Source: Psychrobacter sp. (GTDB taxonomy: Bacteria; Pseudomonadota; Gammaproteobacteria; Pseudomonadales; Moraxellaceae). From it: a stretch of 20,684 nucleotides of DNA. Shown here in pieces: positions 6,689 to 14,866 of this stretch. The notes under the pieces were generated by a model. It was not told the origin of the DNA, did no database searches, and worked only from the letters and a program-made list of their open reading frames with translations. Both the position numbers and the translations under genes were made by a program. Where the stretch lies: contig NZ_JAKDJE010000053.1 of NCBI RefSeq assembly GCF_030454045.1, positions 1 through 20,684 on the forward strand, in the 5' to 3' direction. Each line of letters opens with the position of its first letter. Position 1 is the first letter of the stretch.

Positions 6689-7123
6689 CTACCTGCGTTG
6701 CATTAAACTGTTGGCGACCCATGCTGGACCGATTAACAAAAACTGTAAATCTTCAAAAAATGACGGTTTTTTGCCCTCGATTTTATGACCGATGAATTGC
6801 CCGATCCAAGCGACCACAAATACTGCCGCCCACGCTTTGAATCCCCATGGCATAGCCGCCATAACCGACAGACAAATCAGAATAAACAGCCCCATTGCCA
6901 AAAATAGCGGCGTCGATAAGCGTATATAAAATAATAAGACTAATGCGCTCAGTACGAGAGTAAACCATACAGACAGCGACATTCCCATCCCCAACAAACT
7001 CACAAAAATCGTCGGCACACATAGCCAATGGATTTTCTTATTAATCAGGTTTTGGTGACTGACCGCATACTCACTGAGCCACTGCTCAAGCGTGCGTTTG
7101 GACATTTTGGGTTGACGAGACAT
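6689..7123 (-). CDS. Mpo1-like (DUF962/YGL010w) membrane protein
   Basis: 144 residues. The N-terminal motif SHQNLINKKIHWLCVP (22-37) and the C-terminal GQFIGHKIEGKKPSFFEDL (108-126) are the conserved His-rich signatures of the DUF962 family; His23, His32 and His113 are candidate metal ligands. Three or four hydrophobic segments lie between about residues 34 and 112. The yeast member Mpo1 is an Fe-dependent dioxygenase acting on 2-hydroxy fatty acids; bacterial substrates are not established. The start at 7123 is supported by AAGGAGG six bases upstream on the minus strand. It stands alone between a strong terminator and an inverted repeat. Confidence 0.88.
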   Translation of the reverse strand: MSRQPKMSKRTLEQWLSEYAVSHQNLINKKIHWLCVPTIFVSLLGMGMSLSVWFTLVLSALVLLFYIRLSTPLFLAMGLFILICLSVMAAMPWGFKAWAAVFVVAWIGQFIGHKIEGKKPSFFEDLQFLLIGPAWVANSLMQRR

Positions 7124-7184
7124 ACTAACCTCCTTGTTAGTAAATGAAATAAGACGCTGACATGCGCTATCAATTTAAATATTA

Positions 7185-7226
7185 ACATGCGCAATTAGTA
7201 CCAGTTGTAGCACTAATTGCGCGTGT
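7185..7226. promoter_or_regulatory. 15-bp inverted repeat between pnuC and the DUF962 gene
   Basis: Bases 7185-7199 pair with 7212-7226 (15 pairs, one G-U) around a 12-nt loop; the core GCGCAATTAGT/ACTAATTGCGC is perfect. An extra direct copy of ACATGCGC (7160-7167) repeats the left arm start (7185-7192). On the minus strand it lies 107 nt after pnuC and 61 nt before the DUF962 start, so it may be a pnuC terminator (a short U-rich stretch follows on that strand) or an operator. Confidence 0.5.
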
Positions 7227-7332
7227 CTGCCATTTTATCTGATAGACGGCACAGTCAATTTCGCTCGTATTGCCAATGCGATATTGGTAAGACTTATCTC
7301 AATATCTCAAACGCTTTTTTCTACAGATGTTG

Positions 7333-8067
7333 CTATGAACCTCGTTCGCTGCGATGCCACTCATAGAGACCGACAAAGGCGTTTACCTGATACACCATCG
7401 TCTGAATCGCAAAAATATAGTTACCAGACATGAGATTGACGATCAGCCAGACAAAGTTGACGATGATCCATAACCACCAGTTAAAGGAATAACGCAGAAT
7501 CATGGCAGCTTGCGCGGTAATAGACAGCACAAAGGCAATGACGTTGATCCAAAAGAAAGAGATAAATCCCAAAAACAGGCTATTATCATCCTCGACGACC
7601 GCATAACCATAGCTCGCTAGTAAATCATTGATGGTGGGAAAAAGGGCAAGACCGATGATGATAAATGCGGCAGTGATCAACCACACCGCTTTGCTCGCTG
7701 ATTTTGGGATCATGTCGCCATCAGGGTCGGTGTGCTTTGACCAATAAAAAATGCCATAGACATGGGTAAAAAAGTTAAATAGGGGCGCGAGCATCAGACC
7801 CACGGCGCCAGATGTGGCCTGTACAATGACTTCTCCTGCGGTTGCGCCCATACCAAAGCCATTGCCCATGACGTTTTTTCGAAAAGATAATGACACCACA
7901 CAAATCAGACCAATAAACGAGACAGCCAAGTAAAACCAATCAAGCGTGGTATGATCGGTTGTGAGCCAAAAACCTGCGGATAAGGCAATCACACCGCAAA
8001 TAAACCAAACGATGATCCATTGCATCGACCATTTTCCGGTGATGTTATCCAGTAGCTGAATACGCAT
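7333..8067 (-). CDS. pnuC: PnuC nicotinamide riboside transporter
   Basis: 244 residues with about seven hydrophobic segments. PnuC signatures are visible: the stretch YSFNWWLWIIVNFVWLI (about 193-209) and the C-terminal QTMVYQVNAFVGLYEWHRS, whose Gln, Tyr, Asn and Trp are typical substrate-pocket positions. PnuC proteins let nicotinamide riboside enter by facilitated diffusion, driven by its phosphorylation in the cytoplasm. The ribosome-binding site AGGGGA precedes the ATG at 8067. It is 114 nt downstream of nadR on the same strand, whose kinase domain would trap the riboside, so the two form an NAD-salvage pair. The 114-nt gap could carry its own promoter. Confidence 0.93.
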   Translation of the reverse strand: MRIQLLDNITGKWSMQWIIVWFICGVIALSAGFWLTTDHTTLDWFYLAVSFIGLICVVSLSFRKNVMGNGFGMGATAGEVIVQATSGAVGLMLAPLFNFFTHVYGIFYWSKHTDPDGDMIPKSASKAVWLITAAFIIIGLALFPTINDLLASYGYAVVEDDNSLFLGFISFFWINVIAFVLSITAQAAMILRYSFNWWLWIIVNFVWLIVNLMSGNYIFAIQTMVYQVNAFVGLYEWHRSERGS

Positions 8068-8181
8068 AAATTTTCCCCTAAAGTAAATACTGATTTTAAT
8101 ATAGTGCTAACGACAACATAATGTTAACTGCAACGCGCTAGCTGAATAAATGATGATAAATAGGGCACTCTTTGATGCCTC

Positions 8182-9240
8182 TTATAATGTTTTGCCATAG
8201 ATATACTGATCGATAAATTGCAGTGATTGCTGATAACGAGCATCGTAATCTGGCTGGTCGATCATATGCGGTGTGATGTCGTGACGCGCAAAAATGTCTA
8301 GTAGGCGCTGCTCGAACCGTCCACGTGCTTCAGGGGTACCCAAAGAGCGCATGCCATCATCGACCCATGGCGTATTGTTGTCGAGCATGATGGTGTGGTC
8401 TAACCGAAACTCATCAATACAAGCCGCGACAAAAGGATGGGTGCGACCTTCGTACTCTTCACAAAATGCTTGCGTGGTCACAAAATCCGTATCAACGATC
8501 GTGATCGGAGCTGTTGCATTGGCTTTAGCATCGCGTATCGCTTGCGCATGATCCAGACAAATAGGCCCATAATCACTGTACTGTAGCCCAACCTCGCTAC
8601 CACCCAAATCGGTGCCAACATACAGACGGCCCATTTCCAGCGCAAAGCTGGCGCCGTAATAATTCGCCAGCTTATGCACCAGTGTTGTCTTGCCAGAGCT
8701 CTCGCCGCCAACGATAGCCACGGTCTTGGTATAATCAACGCGGGCCTCTGGATGAATCGTTGACCAATGGGCGACTGGGTCGCGAGCAATGGCGTACGAG
8801 TCAAACTCAGGCTGTAGCGCTGTCGTGACCACTTGCAAAATCAACTGCTCTTGTATATCACTCTGCGTCAGTGGGTGATTATCAGCCATAAACAATGCTG
8901 TCTCTGCAGGGAGTGCGAGTGTCTCTATCAACCGCTGCAATTTGGCATTACTAATCGCCACATCGATCCTGACATCCTCACTGCTATTATAAAGATGCTC
9001 GTGAAGCGGCAACTCGATCTCATTAGTGGTATGAATATGAATAAATGGCAAGTCTGCACAGGCCATCTGTAACCAACGCGCTTTGTCTTGCAACGTGATC
9101 GTAAAATCTGGATGTGGTGATGGATGCGCCATGATAACAATGTGCAAGCTTTTTGCCTGTCCTGCCGCAGCCAATATGCTGCGCATCTGCCCCAAATGTA
9201 GAGGTTCAAAGTGTCCAATCATCAATCCGCTGTCGTACAT
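8182..9240 (-). CDS. nadR: NadR-type NMN adenylyltransferase / ribosylnicotinamide kinase without DNA-binding domain
   Basis: 352 residues. The N-terminal nucleotidyltransferase domain (1-165) begins MYDSGLMIGHFEPLHLGQ; the C-terminal kinase domain (about 170-350) has a clear P-loop GGESSGKTT (178-186) and DTDFVTT further on. The HTH domain of enterobacterial NadR is absent, as in Haemophilus NadR, so it is an enzyme rather than a repressor. Two adenylyltransferase motifs are altered: the (H/T)xGH motif is HLGQ (15-18), and the SxTxxR region before RDPVAHW reads DSYAIA (147-152). The kinase looks intact. The frame extends to a TTG at 9273, but the ATG at 9240 has AGGA six bases upstream and abuts the conserved domain. 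It pairs with pnuC downstream for nicotinamide riboside salvage. Confidence 0.88.
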   Translation of the reverse strand: MYDSGLMIGHFEPLHLGQMRSILAAAGQAKSLHIVIMAHPSPHPDFTITLQDKARWLQMACADLPFIHIHTTNEIELPLHEHLYNSSEDVRIDVAISNAKLQRLIETLALPAETALFMADNHPLTQSDIQEQLILQVVTTALQPEFDSYAIARDPVAHWSTIHPEARVDYTKTVAIVGGESSGKTTLVHKLANYYGASFALEMGRLYVGTDLGGSEVGLQYSDYGPICLDHAQAIRDAKANATAPITIVDTDFVTTQAFCEEYEGRTHPFVAACIDEFRLDHTIMLDNNTPWVDDGMRSLGTPEARGRFEQRLLDIFARHDITPHMIDQPDYDARYQQSLQFIDQYIYGKTL

Positions 9241-9814
9241 AGTTATTCCTATCCTTCTTATCATTTTTCCCAAGTTTGATGATCACTCATCGAAAACCCG
9301 TATTATTTATCAGCATGGTATAAAGGTTTTGGCGGATTTACAGGTAGGTTATTGTAAACCTGAGGAATATCTGTCTTTTTTATAGAGTGCGCATTTTTTC
9401 ATTATCGATGTTTTGACAACTCAGATGTTGGAGCGTTAGTAGGCATTTGGGGTTAAACAAAGGTTTTTAGAGGCTATTAGCATTATCAATTCCTTATCAA
9501 ACCTTCACCAAAGCGCTACTTATCTCTTTGATTAAATTAAAAAATAATGAGGCGTGAAAGAGTGGTTGAAAGATTTGAGCAACAAAGGTAGCTCTGAAAC
9601 ATTTTGAAATAACTATTTAAAATCAGGGGGTTGCATGATGATATGACAGATTAGGGCAAGCTTGGGTATCATAAACTCACAAACTACGTCTATACCTTCA
9701 ACAGATAAATATTTGAGAGTTGATATACTGATTCGTAAGTTAGCAAGGCAATATAGTTTTGAGTCTCCGAATATAGTCTTGAGGACTCAAAATTAAGATA
9801 AAAAGAAAAAATAT
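9241..9814. other. Intergenic region between divergent nadR and the PspC gene
   Basis: About 570 bases with no supportable gene. It should hold the nadR promoter (leftward) and the PspC-gene promoter (rightward). A short hairpin AGGTT/AACCT occurs near 9345-9360. The notable structure is the 20-bp-period repeat at 9751-9794. The remainder is A/T-rich without clear signals; I did not identify a known NAD-responsive operator. Confidence 0.6.
9751..9794. repeat. Direct plus inverted repeat (20-bp period) upstream of the PspC gene
   Basis: ATATAGTTTTGAG (9751-9763) is repeated as ATATAGTCTTGAG (9771-9783), 12 of 13 identical and exactly 20 bp apart, about two helical turns. The same stretch has an inverted pair TTTTGAGTC (9757-9765) / GACTCAAAA (9784-9792). 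It ends about 20 nt before the ATG at 9815, so it overlaps the leader or promoter and looks like a regulator-binding site or leader hairpin. Confidence 0.5.
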
Positions 9815-10057
9815 ATGAAAATAGACAACAGAGAGGTATTTAGTTTGGCTAAGTTAGCAAAGTTACATCGCTCACAAAATAATCGCATGATAGCGGGTGT
9901 GATGGGTGGTATCGCAGAATACGTTGGCTGGTCGCCTACATGGGTCAGATTACTGTTTGTGATTATTTCATCATTGAGCGCAGCAGTACCAGGTATTTTG
10001 ATCTATATCATATTATGGATAATCATGCCAAAAGCCAATAGCGACTCTTATCAATAA
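9815..10057 (+). CDS. PspC-domain small membrane protein
   Basis: 80 residues. The PspC signature is clear: RSQNNRMIAGVMGGIAEYVGWSPTWVRLLFVI followed by a hydrophobic segment (about 47-72) ending ILWIIMPK. In enterobacteria PspC is part of the phage-shock envelope-stress response; stand-alone PspC-domain proteins are common and their role is less certain. No pspA, pspB or pspF lies nearby. The ribosome-binding site is only a purine-rich run (AAAAAGAAAAAA), and the first 20 residues before the domain are less conserved-looking, so the start is moderately sure. A repeat at 9751-9794 may regulate it and a terminator follows. Confidence 0.88.
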   Translation: MKIDNREVFSLAKLAKLHRSQNNRMIAGVMGGIAEYVGWSPTWVRLLFVIISSLSAAVPGILIYIILWIIMPKANSDSYQ

Positions 10058-10442
10058 TCGAGTCTGATATTTAGACATTAAAAACCGTTAAAACAAGCAA
10101 GTTTGTACCACAAGTAGTTGTTCAAAAAGCAGTCCCCAAAAATAAAAAGCCTGAGTGATCAGGATGCCCAAGATACAATTTTCCTCCTGCCCGAATGCTT
10201 ACGCATTTGGGTATTTTTTTGTTTTCAAAAGGAGTGGCTGGTCAGGCGTTTTTTATGATGATTCGGTCGTAAATCAGGGATACGGCCGCGTTTTTCTATC
10301 AACAATGCAAATTTAGTTGAGGTAAATATGGATAAAATAGTCAATTTTTAGTAAGGTGAGCAAGCAAATAGAGTCGTTGCCAAATAGGCGACGAGCACTA
10401 TCACAGATTTATTTAATCATACTCATTTCACAGTGACTTACT
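10058..10442. other. Intergenic region before glyQ
   Basis: 385 bases with no gene. It contains a perfect 5-bp hairpin CCTGA-GTGA-TCAGG (10150-10163), the terminator at 10190-10220 and an 8-bp hairpin (10374-10381 with 10387-10394, one G-U) 48 nt before glyQ. I could not find a convincing sigma-70 promoter pair for glyQ. No glycine-riboswitch or T-box-like architecture was recognised. Confidence 0.55.
10190..10220 (+). terminator. Intrinsic terminator downstream of the PspC gene
   Basis: The stem CCCGAATGC (10190-10198) / GCATTTGGG (10203-10211), with one G-U pair and a 4-nt loop, is followed by TATTTTTTT (10212-10220). It lies 132 nt after the PspC stop and isolates glyQ from read-through. 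Confidence 0.85.
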
Positions 10443-11510
10443 ATGAAAACCCAAACCATGATATCCGAAGCGACAACCCCGATGACACAAGACCAAACTC
10501 CTCAACCGATGACTTTTCAGGACTTAATCCTCACCCTACAGAATTATTGGGCTGACAAAGGCTGCGTGGTATTGCAGCCTTACGATATGGAGGTGGGCGC
10601 AGGCACCTTTCATACCGCCACGTTTTTGCGCTCATTAGGGCCTGAGCGCTGGAACGCTGCGTATGTACAGCCATCGCGTCGCCCGACTGATGGTCGCTAC
10701 GGTGATAACCCAAACCGCTTGCAACACTACTATCAGTTCCAAGTAGTGCTAAAGCCCAATCCACCTAACATCCAAGAGCTATATCTGGACTCGCTACGCG
10801 CTATTGGTATCGATCCATTGGTGCATGACGTGCGTTTTGTCGAAGACAACTGGGAATCACCAACGCTTGGCGCGTGGGGACTTGGCTGGGAGATTTGGCT
10901 CAACGGTATGGAAGTGACCCAGTTTACCTATTTCCAGCAAGTCGGCGGTATTGAGTGCTTCCCAGTCACTGGCGAGATCACTTACGGTCTTGAGCGCTTG
11001 GCGATGTATGTGCAAGGCGTTGATAGCGTCTATGACTTGGTCTGGGCAGATGGTGAGTTTGGCCGCGTCACTTATGGCGATGTGTTCCATCAAAACGAAG
11101 TTGAGCAATCGACCTATAACTTTGAGCACGCTGATGTGCCAATGATGGGTGAGATGTTTGATTTTTATGAGCAGCAAGCAGATAAGTTGGTTGAAGCAGG
11201 CCTGCCATTGCCTGCTTATGAGATGGTCTTAAAGGCCTCTCATGCGTTTAATTTACTTGATGCCCGCGGTGCGATTTCGGTCACTGAGCGTCAACGCTTT
11301 ATTCTGCGTGTACGTACACTGGCGCGTAAGGTAGCGTTTGGTTATGTCGAAGCTCGTGCCAAGTTAGGCTTCCCATTGGCTGATGAGGCGCACCGCGCCG
11401 AGGCACTTGAGAAGTATTTGCCAAAAGAAAACGCGGCAACAGAAGGCTCATCAACAGACAGCTTAACCAAAGAAAGCACTGACAACAATCAACCGACGAA
11501 CAAGCAATAG
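10443..11510 (+). CDS. glyQ: Glycyl-tRNA synthetase alpha subunit
   Basis: 355 residues, against about 303 in E. coli. The core matches closely: TFQDLILTLQNYWADKGC, DMEVGAGTFHTATFLRSLGPE, the AAYVQPSRRPTDGRYG region, FVEDNWESPTLGAWGLGWE, and the class II motif 3 region EITYGLERLAMY. It charges tRNA-Gly together with GlyS as an alpha2beta2 enzyme in the cytoplasm. The extra length is an N-terminal Thr/Gln-rich stretch of about 22 residues and a C-terminal Ser/Thr/Asn-rich tail after residue 330, both probably disordered. The start at 10443 has only a poor ribosome-binding site, and in-frame ATGs at 10458, 10482 and 10509 are alternatives. glyS follows after 9 bases, so the two are co-translated. 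Confidence 0.97.
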   Translation: MKTQTMISEATTPMTQDQTPQPMTFQDLILTLQNYWADKGCVVLQPYDMEVGAGTFHTATFLRSLGPERWNAAYVQPSRRPTDGRYGDNPNRLQHYYQFQVVLKPNPPNIQELYLDSLRAIGIDPLVHDVRFVEDNWESPTLGAWGLGWEIWLNGMEVTQFTYFQQVGGIECFPVTGEITYGLERLAMYVQGVDSVYDLVWADGEFGRVTYGDVFHQNEVEQSTYNFEHADVPMMGEMFDFYEQQADKLVEAGLPLPAYEMVLKASHAFNLLDARGAISVTERQRFILRVRTLARKVAFGYVEARAKLGFPLADEAHRAEALEKYLPKENAATEGSSTDSLTKESTDNNQPTNKQ

Positions 11511-11519
11511 GAGCATCCC

Positions 11520-13613
11520 ATGAGTACTATTCTATTTGAACTGGGGTGTGAAGAACTACCTCCAAAGAGCCTAAAACCATTGCGTGATGCGCTGCAAGCC
11601 AGTGTCACTGAGCAACTGACTGACGCTGATATCACTTTTGATAGCATTAAAGCCTTTGCGGCCCCGCGTCGTTTAGCCATTCAGATTCAAGGCATTAGCG
11701 ATAAGCAGCCTGACCGCACTGAGCAAAAACGCGGACCAGCTATCAAAGCGGCATTTGATAGCGATGGCAATCCAACGCGTGCGGCGATGGGTTTTGCTAA
11801 AGGCTTAGGTATCGAAGCGAGCGAGCTTACGACCATTAACACCGATAAAGGTGACTATGTCGGCTTTGAGCAAACGATCAGTGGTCAAGCGACTACCGAG
11901 CTACTGCCAGCGATTTTTCAGACCGCGCTAGATAGCCTACCGATTGCCAAACGTATGCGCTCAGGCGCCAGTCGCAACGAGTTTGTCCGTCCCGTCCAGT
12001 GGGTAGTATTGATGCAGGATGACACTGTCATTGATGCCACTATCCAAGGGTATCAGACAGGCTCGCAAACTCGTGGTCATCGCTTTCACAGCCCTGACTA
12101 CCATGATATTGCTCATGCCAATGACTATGAGCAACTATTAGATGGCCTAAAAGTCGTGACAGATTTTGATAAGCGCCAAATGCTGATCAAAAACCAAGTC
12201 AAAGCATTGGCAGATGAAGTTAATTCTGATGCTATCGTACCGCAGGATTTATTGGACGAAGTTACCGCATTGGTTGATTTCCCCATTGCGCTACGAGCAA
12301 GCTTTGAAGCGCGCTTTTTACAAGTGCCGCAAGAAGCGCTTATTTCGACCATGCAAGCGGATCAAAAGTATTTTTGCTTAACCGATAAAACGGGAAAATT
12401 GCAGCCGTACTTTATCTTTATCACTAATATTGAATCAAAAGACCCCAATCAGATTATTGAAGGTAACGAGAAAGTGGTGCGTCCACGTTTGGCTGATGCC
12501 GAGTTTTTCTTCTTACAAGATCAAAAGCAGCCATTGTTTGCACTCACAGAGAGCTTGAAAAATCGTGTATTCCAAGACAAATTGGGTACGATTTGGGAGA
12601 AGTCTGAGCGTATTGCTAAGCTTGCCGCGTTTATTGCTACCCTAATGCAGCAGCAAGGCCACGATATCAACGTCGATGACACCGTACGTGCGGGTATTTT
12701 ATCCAAAGCAGATTTGGCAAGCTCGCTTGTCGGTGAGTATCCTGAATTGCAAGGGATTGCGGGTACGTATTATGCACGTTTGAATGAGGAACCTGAAGCA
12801 GTTGCAGCAAGCTTGGAAGAGCAATACCTGCCCAAGTTCAGTGGTGATGTATTACCGCAAACACCAGTTGGTATTTGCCTAGCACTGGCTGATCGCCTAG
12901 ATACGCTCGTTGGTATTTTTGCGATTGACCAAGCACCGACGGGGTCAAAGGATCCGTTTAGCCTACGTCGTTCTGCCATTGGTATTTTGCGTATTTTGAT
13001 CGAAAAGCAGTTGCCGATTAATCTTGTCGCATTGGTTGAGCAAGCGATTAAAGGCTATAGCGATGCTGAAGGTAGCAAAATTGCCAAAATGGGTGATACT
13101 TTTACCCAAGTCATGGCGTTCTTAAACTCGCGCTATCGTGCGATGTATACCGAGCAGGGCGTTAGCGTTGATACGATTCAGGCCGTACAAGCGATTAACC
13201 CGCATATGCCGCTTGATTTTGATCAGCGTATCCGTGCCGTACAAGCATTTAGCGAGCTGTCACAAGCGTCGATGTTGGCTGATTCAAACAAACGCGTTGC
13301 CAATATATTGGCCAAGTCAGAAGTGAGCGTTGCTGATACGGTTGATGAGACGCTACTATCTGAGACTGCTGAGCAAAATTTATATGCAAATGTGCAGCAA
13401 GCACAGACAGTGGTACAGCCATTGCTTGAGCAAGCGGACTATACGCAAGTATTGCAAACGCTGGCGAGCTTAGATGAGCCGTTGACGCAGTTCTTTGATA
13501 ATGTGATGGTCAACAGCGACGATGCGGCGCTCAAAAATAACCGCTTAGCCTTGCTCAAGCAGGTACGCGCCTTGTTCTTGACTGTGGCGGATATCAGCGA
13601 GCTACAGCTATAA
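11520..13613 (+). CDS. glyS: Glycyl-tRNA synthetase beta subunit
   Basis: 697 residues, close to the 689 of E. coli GlyS. It opens with LFELGCEELPPKSLKPL, the conserved beta-subunit N-terminus, and contains AAPRRLAIQIQGI, RRSAIGILRILIEKQL in the mid/C-terminal region, and a C-terminal helical part that resembles an anticodon-binding region. Ribosome-binding site GGAG at the end of glyQ. No frameshift or missing segment is seen. An intrinsic terminator ends the operon. Confidence 0.98.
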   Translation: MSTILFELGCEELPPKSLKPLRDALQASVTEQLTDADITFDSIKAFAAPRRLAIQIQGISDKQPDRTEQKRGPAIKAAFDSDGNPTRAAMGFAKGLGIEASELTTINTDKGDYVGFEQTISGQATTELLPAIFQTALDSLPIAKRMRSGASRNEFVRPVQWVVLMQDDTVIDATIQGYQTGSQTRGHRFHSPDYHDIAHANDYEQLLDGLKVVTDFDKRQMLIKNQVKALADEVNSDAIVPQDLLDEVTALVDFPIALRASFEARFLQVPQEALISTMQADQKYFCLTDKTGKLQPYFIFITNIESKDPNQIIEGNEKVVRPRLADAEFFFLQDQKQPLFALTESLKNRVFQDKLGTIWEKSERIAKLAAFIATLMQQQGHDINVDDTVRAGILSKADLASSLVGEYPELQGIAGTYYARLNEEPEAVAASLEEQYLPKFSGDVLPQTPVGICLALADRLDTLVGIFAIDQAPTGSKDPFSLRRSAIGILRILIEKQLPINLVALVEQAIKGYSDAEGSKIAKMGDTFTQVMAFLNSRYRAMYTEQGVSVDTIQAVQAINPHMPLDFDQRIRAVQAFSELSQASMLADSNKRVANILAKSEVSVADTVDETLLSETAEQNLYANVQQAQTVVQPLLEQADYTQVLQTLASLDEPLTQFFDNVMVNSDDAALKNNRLALLKQVRALFLTVADISELQL

Positions 13614-13643
13614 CTGCTAGCCTTTAATCTTAGATTTTGATAC

Positions 13644-13672
13644 AAAAACTGGCTCACTGTGGCCAGTTTTTT
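13644..13672 (+). terminator. Intrinsic terminator of glyQS
   Basis: AAAACTGGC (13645-13653) pairs with GCCAGTTTT (13662-13670) around an 8-nt loop and is followed by further Ts. It lies about 30 nt after the glyS stop. Confidence 0.9.
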
Positions 13673-13862
13673 GTTGCTATAGCACTTGGTTATTCGTCAG
13701 TGCCATGAATGACAAACAAGCATCATTGATAATTAACCGTAAAGGCATTGTGCCATTGCCATTATTGACGGTAAAATTTAGGCATTCGAGCGTATTCGAT
13801 CATGGTAAGTGTCATCACTCTTGTTATTCATTACGTTTATTTGTCATTGAAGGAGCACCGCC

Positions 13863-14159
13863 GTGTTTGCCGTTATTATTGTTATTCTTATTATCTGGGC
13901 TTCCATGTGGGCTTTTTACAAGTTTATGTACCCACGTCCACCCAAAAGCATGATGCCAAAAGAGGGCGATGTCACCACGCCGCGTCAGTGTGATTTTTGC
14001 GGTAACAGTTTGGCGGAGTATCGCGGTGTCCTTGAAACTAAGCCTAGCTTAGCGACAACCAGTGATGGTAATACTGAATCAGCCCAAGAATTATTCTTTT
14101 GCAATTATGAGCATCAGGCAGACTTTCATGCAGGCAGGACTTACAAACCTTATGCGTAA
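13863..14159 (+). CDS. Small membrane-anchored protein with a C-x2-C/C-x3-H zinc-ribbon-like motif
   Basis: 98 residues from a GTG start, chosen because AAGGAG lies seven bases upstream and because the N-terminal hydrophobic segment (2-21) follows at once. That segment is probably a membrane anchor, followed by a Pro/Lys-rich stretch. The soluble part has Cys43-x2-Cys46 (QCDFCGN) and Cys80-x3-His84 in LFFCNYEHQADFH, reminiscent of TRASH/YHS-type metal-binding modules, so it may bind zinc or another metal on the cytoplasmic or periplasmic side. I do not recognise a named family. It lies between the glyQS terminator and the convergent zapA; no operon partner is obvious. Confidence 0.75.
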   Translation: MFAVIIVILIIWASMWAFYKFMYPRPPKSMMPKEGDVTTPRQCDFCGNSLAEYRGVLETKPSLATTSDGNTESAQELFFCNYEHQADFHAGRTYKPYA

Positions 14160-14184
14160 GCAGATAGATAAAAACGAGTGATCA

Positions 14185-14218
14185 TAAAAAAGCGCTTAGC
14201 TTTAGTAGGCTAAGCGCT
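14185..14218 (-). terminator. Intrinsic terminator of zapA (minus strand)
   Basis: A perfect 10-bp stem AGCGCTTAGC (14191-14200) / GCTAAGCGCT (14209-14218) with an 8-nt loop. On the minus strand it is followed by a U-run (the A-run at 14186-14190), so it ends leftward transcription from zapA. On the plus strand no T-run follows directly, so it would be a poor terminator for the 98-residue gene. Confidence 0.88.
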
Positions 14219-14306
14219 AATAGATTTGATGCTTTTTCATCATATCGCACACTATTAGATCATGCATGTTTTGAACGATCTGTCTGCTGAGACAACACCG
14301 CGACTA

Positions 14307-14759
14307 TTACAAAATAGAGTGGGCGTCTTTCATAATTTTATTTAGCAATGCCTGTGATTGCTTATCTTTTTGCAAGCGGTCTTCATCACTTCTTTGGTTG
14401 GCATGGATTTTTTCGTATAAATTCAAGCAGCACAGCACCAGTATGCTTTCTTGACTGAGGCTTGGTGCATCTCGCTTTAGATCAAGCGCATAGTTATTGA
14501 TATAAGATACCGCCGATAGTAGCTCTTCTTGCTCATGTACTGGGCAAAAAATTGGATAAGTCACGCCTGCAATCGCGATATCTACTTTTTTGATCTGGGG
14601 CTCAGCCGCTTTACCATTGGCTTGAGACGATGTGCTGGATGTGCTCACCCCCGATTGAGTGGATTTTTGTACGGCTACGTCTTTATTCGGTACTTGAGTA
14701 TTTTGTGATGGGTTATTTTTTGGCTGTTTTTCTATAGCGTTGCTTTGGTTGTCGGTCAT
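14307..14759 (-). CDS. zapA: Cell division protein ZapA with an N-terminal disordered extension
   Basis: 150 residues, compared with about 109 in E. coli. The ZapA domain starts near residue 57: KKVDIAIAGVTYPIFCPVHEQEELLSAVSYIN, then ALDLKR and SILVLCCLNLYEKI, closing in a coiled-coil helix. ZapA bundles FtsZ filaments at the division ring. The first 55 residues are rich in Asn, Gln, Ser, Thr and Lys, a probable flexible extension. There is no ATG at the domain border that would give a short ZapA, so the extension appears genuine. It lies 107 nt after a coiled-coil gene on the same strand and divergent from a ygfB-like gene, the arrangement known in other gammaproteobacteria. Confidence 0.9.
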   Translation of the reverse strand: MTDNQSNAIEKQPKNNPSQNTQVPNKDVAVQKSTQSGVSTSSTSSQANGKAAEPQIKKVDIAIAGVTYPIFCPVHEQEELLSAVSYINNYALDLKRDAPSLSQESILVLCCLNLYEKIHANQRSDEDRLQKDKQSQALLNKIMKDAHSIL

Positions 14760-14866
14760 GATACATCCTACAATGTCTGGTCAGTGAAATGAGTGATATC
14801 AGGTTTTACAAATAGCGTTGGGCGGTTTAATAAGTAGCATATTTTGCTATCTATTACAGAGACGCG

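Noticed and set aside
8294..9385. Several open frames on both strands overlapping nadR
   Set aside because: They are shadow frames of the NadR coding sequence, with no family features or ribosome-binding sites.
10058..10442. T-box or glycine riboswitch controlling glyQS
   Set aside because: Only simple hairpins and a terminator belonging to the upstream gene are visible; no tandem glycine aptamer or T-box sequence was recognised.
13705..13953. A plus-strand frame of 82 codons before the zinc-ribbon-like protein
   Set aside because: Its latter part overlaps the better-supported 98-residue gene, its start lacks a ribosome-binding site, and the product resembles no protein.
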